Shown here: in pieces, positions 1-6,321 of the stretch | How the letters are laid out: each line of letters starts with the position of its first letter | Position numbering within the stretch: the stretch's first letter is position 1 | Source of the DNA: an uncultured Anaeroplasmataceae bacterium | GTDB taxonomy: Bacteria; Bacillota_I; Bacilli_A; Acholeplasmatales; Anaeroplasmataceae | DNA: 25,549 bases | Direction: 5' to 3' | Assembly: GCA_934229535.1 (NCBI GenBank) | Contig: CAKQDS010000026.1 | Location: 1 to 25,549, forward strand | Notes under the pieces: generated by a model | The model's database searches: none | Told to the model about the DNA's origin: nothing | What the model saw: only the letters and a program-made list of their open reading frames with translations | Program-made: the position numbers and the translations under genes

Positions 1-45
1 ATATCACGGAGGTTTTTTCATACACCGGTAAACCTATTCTAGTCA

Positions 46-68
46 TACACGCATAGCGTGTAGTTTTT
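46..68 (+). terminator. Intrinsic terminator for an unseen upstream + strand transcript
   Basis: A perfect 7-bp stem (TACACGC at 46-52, GCGTGTA at 56-62) with a 3-base loop is followed by G and five T. This is the shape of a Rho-independent terminator reading rightward. The gene or RNA it ends lies off the left edge; bases 1-45 contain no recognisable coding or RNA signature. Confidence 0.55.
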
Positions 69-90
69 ATATTAGGCAAGCCTAATATAA
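67..90. repeat. 11-bp-arm inverted repeat
   Basis: Arms TTATATTAGGC (67-77) and GCCTAATATAA (80-90) are perfect complements separated by two bases. There is no T-run after it on either strand, so it is not a standard terminator. It lies between two terminators and may be an operator or simply part of a longer convergent termination region. Confidence 0.5.
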
Positions 91-91
91 T

Positions 92-116
92 AAAAAAAGC
101 ACATTTTCAGTGCTTT
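92..116 (-). terminator. Intrinsic terminator of the glycosyltransferase unit
   Basis: On the minus strand a 7-bp stem (AAAGCAC, complement 110-116 and 96-102) with a 7-base loop is followed by a run of T (98 down to 92). The stem begins inside the stop codon of the glycosyltransferase gene. Confidence 0.8.
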
Positions 117-1437
117 AATTCTTCTTTTCAATGTCAGCAATTGTTGTACTATCATCATGAATAATTGGTTTCCATGTAACCTTCTTAAAGATGGCAACAA
201 TTGTAATTGGAATAGATATTAAATCAAACCATGGCCATGTTAATAAATAAAGGATTTTGTGCCAAAAGCTACACTTCATCTTTTTTCTTTCTTTGATCAA
301 TATTAATATTCCTAGACCAAATGATCCAACATATGCTCCTAATATTAAACCACCAAGATATTTAAGAAAAATTAAAAAATCATAACTTCCTGTAGTTGCA
401 AGGGAATAAAACATACCAAATAGCTGAACACATAAGGCCATTATAAATGAAAATAAATCATATGGAAATAATTCAAAATACATATCATAGCTACTAAAAT
501 GACCTGTTTTGAAAAAATTGACAAATAGCTTTGGACCACGTTTAACAAAGGCTAAAAGACCACCACGACGCCAACGTAATCTTTGTTTAAAGGCAACCTT
601 CATACTTGTTGGCTGCTCATCGTAAATTTCGGCCTCCTCACAATAACCAATTTTTAAGTTATTGGCAATTGCATCAGCTGAAAATTCTGCATCCTCTGTT
701 AATGATGTATAATGCCAGCCCTTAGTTAAATGGATTGATTTAATACCATATCCTGTTCCTGTAACATTTGTGGACACGCCAAGAATTGATCTTGCACGGT
801 TAGCAACAATAGGCTTACGATAAAAATGAAAGCCATAGCCAGCTGAAACTATATTTGTATCAAAATTTTTAATATTTCTAAATGATGTTAGGGCATCATA
901 CCCAGTATAAAAAGCATTATTCATTTGTTCAATGAAATCCTTTTTTAATAAATTATCCGCATCAAATATTAAATAATAATCATTGCTTAATATACCATAA
1001 TCCTTCTCAATTTGATCAAATAAAAATTCTAAGGCGTAGCCCTTTGATACATGATTTTTATCAAATCTTTCATAAACAATAGCGCCTAGATTTCTACAAA
1101 TCTCTGCTGTATTATCAGTACAATTATCAGCTACAACAAATATAGTAACAAGCTCACTAGGATATGATTGTCTTTTAATACTATCTATTAAATTACCTAT
1201 AACCTGGCTTTCATTTCTTGCCGAAATTACGCAAGCATATTTTTTATCCATTGGGGCTTTTTCAAATTTTTTTCCTCTCATAAAAAAGCCCATTATTGTA
1301 TATAGGGTTCTATATAACAATAAAAATGAAAAAATGAAAATTATTATATTAGTTATTGATTTATATATAGCGTTTGCACTACTAAAATTAAATGTATTAT
1401 TCCACCATGAAATAATAAATTCCTTAATATGCTCCAT
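115..1437 (-). CDS. Family 2 glycosyltransferase, cellulose-synthase-like, membrane-bound
   Basis: A 440-residue membrane glycosyltransferase that probably transfers sugars from a nucleotide-sugar to a growing surface polysaccharide. A transmembrane segment at about residues 29-52 precedes a cytoplasmic GT2 domain (about 65-310). It carries the features of the processive branch: a DAD motif (159-161) for metal and nucleotide binding, TED (247-249) and QRLRW (285-289), the Q-x-x-R-W type motif. About three further membrane helices follow (330-425). The start has a good ribosome binding site, AGGAG six bases before ATG. The gene lies 12 bases behind a 61-residue membrane protein and is the last gene of its unit, with a terminator at its stop codon. 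The sugar and polymer cannot be told from sequence; a role in exopolysaccharide or wall glycan is inference. Confidence 0.85.
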   Translation of the reverse strand: MEHIKEFIISWWNNTFNFSSANAIYKSITNIIIFIFSFLLLYRTLYTIMGFFMRGKKFEKAPMDKKYACVISARNESQVIGNLIDSIKRQSYPSELVTIFVVADNCTDNTAEICRNLGAIVYERFDKNHVSKGYALEFLFDQIEKDYGILSNDYYLIFDADNLLKKDFIEQMNNAFYTGYDALTSFRNIKNFDTNIVSAGYGFHFYRKPIVANRARSILGVSTNVTGTGYGIKSIHLTKGWHYTSLTEDAEFSADAIANNLKIGYCEEAEIYDEQPTSMKVAFKQRLRWRRGGLLAFVKRGPKLFVNFFKTGHFSSYDMYFELFPYDLFSFIMALCVQLFGMFYSLATTGSYDFLIFLKYLGGLILGAYVGSFGLGILILIKERKKMKCSFWHKILYLLTWPWFDLISIPITIVAIFKKVTWKPIIHDDSTTIADIEKKN

Positions 1438-1449
1438 CTTTTACTCCTA

Positions 1450-1635
1450 TTAATTCTTTATTCGATATTTCCTACGATCAATATAATTAAATGTTGCCCC
1501 AATTATTACAAGTCCAAGTGAAACAAGTGCTAAAATTAATTGAATAGTTCCACTTTCAAAAAAGGCAATGATTGCTAAAACTAAGGCTATACCATAAAAT
1601 ACATATGCTAAAATGTAAAATAAGTTCTTCTTCAT
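1450..1635 (-). CDS. Small two-helix membrane protein, unknown function
   Basis: A 61-residue protein with two hydrophobic segments (about residues 5-25 and 30-50) and a basic tail ending in RRKYRIKN, so probably a small membrane protein with a cytoplasmic C-terminus. A GTG at 1647 would add four residues, but it has no ribosome binding site in front. AAAAGGTG (1646-1653) sits correctly for the ATG at 1635, which was therefore chosen. It ends 12 bases before the glycosyltransferase start, and that gene's ribosome binding site lies in the gap, so the two are very likely co-transcribed. I do not recognise a family; a helper role for the transferase is only inferred from position. Confidence 0.6.
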   Translation of the reverse strand: MKKNLFYILAYVFYGIALVLAIIAFFESGTIQLILALVSLGLVIIGATFNYIDRRKYRIKN

Positions 1636-1655
1636 TTTTATATTCACCTTTTAAT

Positions 1656-1683
1656 ATTTTAACACATATTTTTCTTTAATCAA
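1656..1683 (-). promoter_or_regulatory. Predicted sigma-A promoter for the small protein-glycosyltransferase pair
   Basis: Minus-strand -35 TTGATT (1683-1678), 16-base spacer and -10 TAAAAT (1661-1656) preceded by TG (extended -10). It lies at the end of the ATPase gene; no terminator was seen between ATPase and this promoter, so read-through is also possible. Confidence 0.45.
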
Positions 1684-1685
1684 GT

Positions 1686-4202
1686 CTAGATCCTTAAAAG
1701 CTTATTTAATAGCCTATTTAATAAAAAGGAAAACAGGCATACTCCTAATATTTTTAACCAAATATCCATTTTAAGAGGCGTAAGATTAAAAGCATTACCA
1801 AAATAATTAGTTATAATTATTTGAACTAGGATAACTAAAATAATCATTAGATATAGAATAAAATGTCTTTTTAAATTAAGAGCTTTTTCAATTATATTAT
1901 AGATATTTATAAGCTGTAAAAAAACAAATAAGCTAAATATGACACTTTTTTGTTCACTATTATTGCAGTAAATAAAATTAATTTTTGTTTGTAATAAGCA
2001 TAATGAAGAAATAATAAAGCTTGATATGATTATTCTAATAATCATTCTTAAGGAAATTAAAGGATGATTTCTTTTAAATGTTACCTTATTCAGCTTATAA
2101 TTGCTGAGGCTTTCACTACCTAGGGCAATTGCTGGAGGTCCATCCATAATAACATTTATCCACAAAAGCTCTAAAGCATTAAAGGGAATATTATTACCCA
2201 TAATAATATATCCCATAATAAGAATTATTAATGATATATTTACGGTTAGCTGAAATATAATAAATCTTTTAAAATTATTTAAGATATTTCTACCAAAGCC
2301 AATTGCATTTATAATCGTTTTAAAGCTATCATTTAATAAAACAATGTCTGATGCATCCTTACAAACACTGGTACCATTTATACCCATTGCAATACCAACA
2401 TCAGCTTCCTTTAAAGCTAGAGCATCATTTATTCCGTCCCCTGTCATTGCTACAACCATATTTTGCTCCTTTAAGGCTTTTATAACAATTCTTTTAGTAT
2501 TTGGCGTTGCTCTATAAATACATTTTATCTTTGATATTTCTCTTTTTAATACTGCCGGTGACATTTCATCTATATCTACACCTGAATAAGCCTCAGATTC
2601 ATCTTTAATTATTTTTAGTTTTTTTGAAATATTTATAGCAGTATTTTTACCATCACCAGTTATCATTATAACATCAATAGAAGCATTTTTGGCTTCACTA
2701 ATAGCTTCATAAACTTCATCCCTTATCTCATCATTTAAGGCAATAAAGCCATCAAAATGATATATTATCTCATTAGAGTCTTTACTTGCAAATAAAATAA
2801 CTCTTTTACCATCATTTTGCAGGCTTTGTATCTTATCCATAACTTGCTTTTTTTTAAAGCTATCAAGTCTTGTCTTTTCAATCACAATTTCAGGAGCACC
2901 CTTAATAAAATATTTATTATTTATTCCTATAACCATATATTTCTTTTGTGATGAAAATGGTTCAATTATTTCTACATTCTTATTTTCTTTTTTCAGATTT
3001 AAATAATTAAATAATGCTACCTCTGTTAAATTACCAACTGGTCCTTCCTCAACTATTTTAAGGCTATTATTATATAAAATATTATTTATTAGGTTAACCG
3101 AATTGATTTTATCGACAAATCCATCATTTTCAAAAACATTTGTAACTGTCATATTTCCTTTAGTTAGAGTTCCTGTTTTATCACTACATATTACATTTAT
3201 TCTGCCAACTGTCTCTACTATCTTCATTTGTCTTACTAAAGCATTCTGCTTACTCATTTTTAAAACATTTAAGGCAAGACTTATAGCAACAATGCTTGGA
3301 AGTCCCTCAGGAAGCGCACTTACTATATAAATAATTGATGTTAAAAACAAATCATTTAGCATTGTCGATGAATATTTATTTTTAATAATTAAATTAATAA
3401 GCTGTAAGAAAAACATAATTATTGCAACAAAAACACCAAATAATACTAATTTTTTAGTTAATTTGTTTAAATTCTCCTCTAATGGTGTTAATTCTTTTTT
3501 ATCTTCACTTAAATTTAGAGCAATTTTCCCAAGTTCTGTATTATCCCCAGTGGCACAAACAACACCCTTACCACTTCCACCCACAACATAAGTTCCAAAA
3601 TAAGCCATATTTTTACGTTCGGCTAGACTTACCTTTTTATTGATACTATAAGAATTTTTAAAAACTGAATTTCCTTCACCAGTAAGAGCTGCTTCATTCA
3701 CCTCTAAATAGTTACTTTCAATTATTCTACAATCCGCAGGAATTTTATCACCTGTATTAAGTAAAACTATATCTCCTACTACTAAATCTTCACCTGAAAT
3801 TTTATGAATTGAATTATCTCTAATAACAAATGCATCATTACTTGATTCGATCTTTTTTAAATTTTTATAAGCATTCCTCGTTTTTATTTCCATCCATAAA
3901 TTAATTGACGTGCTTAATAATATTGCAAGTAATATACCAATTGTTTCCTTTAAATCTAAAATTTCATATCTAAAAAAATCAATTAAAGCAATTATAAAAG
4001 TAAATAAGCAGGCTATTAATAATATTAACATCATTGGTTCAGTAAGACTTGAAAGGATAGTCTTTAAAACTGATTTATTCTTTTTTTTAGTTATTATATT
4101 TTTTCCATACTTTTTTTGATTAATTAGCACCTCATTTTTATTTAAACCAGATAGCCTTGAATTATACTTCTTAAGTACTTCGTCTTTATTCATCATATAC
4201 AT
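1686..4202 (-). CDS. P2-type cation-transporting ATPase (Ca2+ or Ca2+/Mn2+)
   Basis: An 838-residue P-type ATPase that uses ATP to pump a divalent cation across the membrane. The full domain order is present: N-terminal cytoplasmic segment, helices M1-M2 (57-103), actuator domain with TGEGNS (174-179), M3-M4 with PEGLP (298-302), phosphorylation motif DKTGT (341-345; Asp341 is phosphorylated), nucleotide-binding KGAPE (434-438), TGDGIND hinge (587-593) and six C-terminal helices. PEGLP in M4 and N683/D687 in M6 mark the calcium branch. M5 reads QLTVNISL, without the glutamate of SERCA site I, and M6 reads NVIMDGPPA as in SPCA/PMR1 pumps, so one ion per cycle and possible Mn2+ transport are inferred. 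TGGTGGG lies eight bases before the chosen ATG. Expressed apart from malQ, which ends in its own terminator upstream. Confidence 0.9.
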   Translation of the reverse strand: MYMMNKDEVLKKYNSRLSGLNKNEVLINQKKYGKNIITKKKNKSVLKTILSSLTEPMMLILLIACLFTFIIALIDFFRYEILDLKETIGILLAILLSTSINLWMEIKTRNAYKNLKKIESSNDAFVIRDNSIHKISGEDLVVGDIVLLNTGDKIPADCRIIESNYLEVNEAALTGEGNSVFKNSYSINKKVSLAERKNMAYFGTYVVGGSGKGVVCATGDNTELGKIALNLSEDKKELTPLEENLNKLTKKLVLFGVFVAIIMFFLQLINLIIKNKYSSTMLNDLFLTSIIYIVSALPEGLPSIVAISLALNVLKMSKQNALVRQMKIVETVGRINVICSDKTGTLTKGNMTVTNVFENDGFVDKINSVNLINNILYNNSLKIVEEGPVGNLTEVALFNYLNLKKENKNVEIIEPFSSQKKYMVIGINNKYFIKGAPEIVIEKTRLDSFKKKQVMDKIQSLQNDGKRVILFASKDSNEIIYHFDGFIALNDEIRDEVYEAISEAKNASIDVIMITGDGKNTAINISKKLKIIKDESEAYSGVDIDEMSPAVLKREISKIKCIYRATPNTKRIVIKALKEQNMVVAMTGDGINDALALKEADVGIAMGINGTSVCKDASDIVLLNDSFKTIINAIGFGRNILNNFKRFIIFQLTVNISLIILIMGYIIMGNNIPFNALELLWINVIMDGPPAIALGSESLSNYKLNKVTFKRNHPLISLRMIIRIIISSFIISSLCLLQTKINFIYCNNSEQKSVIFSLFVFLQLINIYNIIEKALNLKRHFILYLMIILVILVQIIITNYFGNAFNLTPLKMDIWLKILGVCLFSFLLNRLLNKLLRI

Positions 4203-4255
4203 AAATATATCCCACCATATATTTATATTTATTCAAAAATAAGAAATTTTATGTT

Positions 4256-4282
4256 AAAAAAAATAAGGCTTAAAAGCCTTAT
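4256..4282 (-). terminator. Intrinsic terminator of malQ
   Basis: Arms ATAAGGCTT (4263-4271) and AAGCCTTAT (4274-4282) form a hairpin on the minus-strand RNA, followed by eight T (4263 down to 4256). It includes the malQ stop codon. Confidence 0.85.
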
Positions 4283-5778
4283 CTCTTATATTTTATTGCT
4301 AATTCTTTAATTCTTAAAGCTAGCTTATCACTTAAGCTTGCATTAGAAATACGATAGCTCCAATTATCCTTTGATACTGTTGATGGGAAATTCATTCTTG
4401 TACCCATTCCTTCTGCTAGAAAATCCTGCATAGGAATTATTGCTGTAGTAGCGATACTAGCAAAGGCAAGCTCTACTACATAGCTACAAATTGCTTCATT
4501 ACTTTTTTTATTCATTTTAATATTTAAATTATTACATTCATTTTTTAATGAAGATATTAATCTATCCTTTGCATCCTTATCAAGACCTTCTAAATATTGC
4601 TTAAATGGCATATTATCATGAGTTCCTGTGTAAACAACTACATTTTTTCCAAAATTTGATGGTAAATGATCATTATAGGGATTTCCATCAAAGGCAAATT
4701 CTAAAACCTTCATTCCTGGATATTTAGTATCACTTAAAAGCTTTCTTACTCCATCATCAATAATACCTAAATCCTCAGCAACAATATTTAGCTTAAGCTT
4801 ACCCTTAAATAGCTCACTTTGTGGTCCCATTAGCCACTCGCCTTCTTTAGCGGTGGTTTTGTTTGCATCAATGGCATAAAATCTATCAAAGCCTCTAAAA
4901 TGATCTATTCTTAAAATGTCATATAAAGTGAATGCTTCCTTGATTCTTTTAGCCCACCATTTATAATTATCTTTTTTCATATAATCATAATCATAAACTG
5001 GATTTCCCCACAATTGTCCATCATCACTAAAGGCATCAGGAGGACATCCAGCAACAAGCTTTCTAGTTTTATCAGGATTTAAAATGAAAAGCTCACTATA
5101 TTTCCATACCTCAACGCTATCATATGATACATAAAGAGGCATATCTCCCATTATACTAATTCCTAGCCCTTTAGCATAATTATGAAGATTATCCCATTCT
5201 TCTAAAAATTCAAATTGTGTCCAAGCCCAAAATAAATATTCGTCATTATAATTTTTGATAACCTCACGCTCTAAAGCCTTCGAATAATTATAATATTTAG
5301 AATCCCATTTATCGAATGCTTCATAATTATGAAGCTCTTTAATTGTCATAAAAAGAGCAAAATCAATAACATTTTGTTTTTTACAAAATTCTTTAAATTT
5401 AAAATCATCCTTATTAAATCTTTGAAATGCTTTTTTTAAAACAGGAATTTTGTTTTTAAAAAGTAATTCATAATCAACATGCCTTTTATCATATGAAAAT
5501 AATATATCCTTATATTCATTAAGCTTTAAAAGCTTCTTTTCTCTTAAAATATCTAAATCAATCAAATAATAATTATAGGCTGTAGATGATACAGATTGAT
5601 AAGGAGAATCACCATAGCCTGTAGGAACAAGTGGTAAAACCTGCCATATTTTTAAACTTGCCTTATGCATCCAATCTAAAAAATCATATGCTGCCTTGCC
5701 AAGTGTACCAACACCATAGCTTGAAGGTAGGCTTGTAATATGAAGTAAAATACCACAGCTTCTATTTTTAATGCTCAT
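4279..5778 (-). CDS. malQ: 4-alpha-glucanotransferase (amylomaltase, GH77)
   Basis: A 499-residue cytoplasmic enzyme that moves alpha-1,4-glucan segments between maltooligosaccharides and releases glucose, used in maltodextrin or glycogen breakdown. It begins with the family hallmark GILLHITSLPS, has the substrate-loop segment GCPPDAFSDDGQLWGNPVYDY, then DILRIDHFRGFDRFYAI holding the catalytic nucleophile Asp, VAEDLGII with the acid/base Glu, and YTGTHDNMP with the transition-state Asp. Length matches the family (about 490-510). The start is fixed by homology, yet it lacks a nearby Shine-Dalgarno sequence: GGAAAGGA is 29 bases upstream, separated by a 20-base hairpin. It is a single-gene unit with its own terminator; no other maltose genes are in the window. 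Confidence 0.95.
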   Translation of the reverse strand: MSIKNRSCGILLHITSLPSSYGVGTLGKAAYDFLDWMHKASLKIWQVLPLVPTGYGDSPYQSVSSTAYNYYLIDLDILREKKLLKLNEYKDILFSYDKRHVDYELLFKNKIPVLKKAFQRFNKDDFKFKEFCKKQNVIDFALFMTIKELHNYEAFDKWDSKYYNYSKALEREVIKNYNDEYLFWAWTQFEFLEEWDNLHNYAKGLGISIMGDMPLYVSYDSVEVWKYSELFILNPDKTRKLVAGCPPDAFSDDGQLWGNPVYDYDYMKKDNYKWWAKRIKEAFTLYDILRIDHFRGFDRFYAIDANKTTAKEGEWLMGPQSELFKGKLKLNIVAEDLGIIDDGVRKLLSDTKYPGMKVLEFAFDGNPYNDHLPSNFGKNVVVYTGTHDNMPFKQYLEGLDKDAKDRLISSLKNECNNLNIKMNKKSNEAICSYVVELAFASIATTAIIPMQDFLAEGMGTRMNFPSTVSKDNWSYRISNASLSDKLALRIKELAIKYKR

Positions 5779-5787
5779 TTTCTTACT

Positions 5788-5815
5788 CTAGTATCCTAAA
5801 ATACTAGTCCTTTCC
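5788..5815 (-). promoter_or_regulatory. malQ translation start region: Shine-Dalgarno separated by a hairpin
   Basis: On the minus strand GGAAAGGA (5815-5808) is followed at once by a hairpin with perfect 7-bp arms CTAGTAT/ATACTAG (5807-5801 and 5794-5788) and then nine bases to the ATG at 5778. Linear spacing is 29 bases; with the hairpin folded it becomes about nine, which is normal. There is no other good ribosome binding site. Confidence 0.55.
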
Positions 5816-5867
5816 AAAAAAATATTTAAATTTAAACGTATCTACCGCTTCTTTTATTTTACCGCAT

Positions 5868-5897
5868 ATTTTAGCTAATAGCAATCGTGTAGAACAA
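5868..5897 (-). promoter_or_regulatory. Possible malQ promoter
   Basis: Minus-strand -35 TTGTTC (5897-5892), 18-base spacer, -10 TAAAAT (5873-5868). The match is only fair. Two direct copies of GCGGTA (5865-5860 and 5848-5843), 17 bases apart, lie just downstream of the -10 box. Confidence 0.35.
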
Positions 5898-6321
5898 AAA
5901 AACAAATATTTTCTTCTCTCACACCATACATATTTATCATTTAATTTACCATTGCTCATTTATAAGTTTAAATTCAAACTAAATAATTTAGAACAAACAT
6001 TCGACATTTTAATTCGTTTTGTTTGCTTTGGCTAATTCTCTGAACTTGTTAATAGTATAAACATATACGACAATATTCTTTATCCTTGTCGTTGACAGGT
6101 TCCATTGTTTCAAAATAATCATATTTATTCACAAACAAAACTAATTATCCTCTTTTTTATATATGCTTCTATTTTAGATATTTTTAAATATTTGCAAAAC
6201 ATCTTAAGTCAAATTTAATTTTAAGATTTTTTACTCAATTTTTTTATATATATTGCGAGCATTTTAAATTTAATGTTTTTCCGAAAAGTATCTAATTAAT
6301 ATATTAAGATTAAATTTCATT

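Larger units (their letters stand above)
5779..6321. other. AT-rich intergenic stretch between malQ and res
   Basis: About 540 bases without a convincing gene. It holds the malQ leader hairpin and a possible malQ promoter, a 51-codon open frame (5804-5959) without ribosome binding site, and minus-strand peptide-like fragments in three frames (6009-6202) that may be remains of a gene. An imperfect 28-base repeat occurs at about 6205-6232 and 6304-6332, the second copy overlapping the end of res. No clear terminator for res was found, only a weak AT-rich hairpin at 6201-6227. Confidence 0.6.

Noticed and set aside
1..45. 3' end of a known structural RNA (RNase P, tmRNA, SRP or 6S) before the plus-strand terminator
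   Set aside because: None of the conserved 3' sequences of these RNAs is visible in the 45 bases available.
3103..4119. Plus-strand reading frames inside the ATPase gene
   Set aside because: Shadows of a strongly supported P-type ATPase; no ribosome binding sites or family features.
5804..5959. 51-codon minus-strand frame (starts MSNGKLNDKYVWCERRKY) just upstream of malQ, possible leader peptide
   Set aside because: No ribosome binding site, the candidate malQ promoter lies inside it, and a frame of this length is not rare by chance. Only conservation could revive it.
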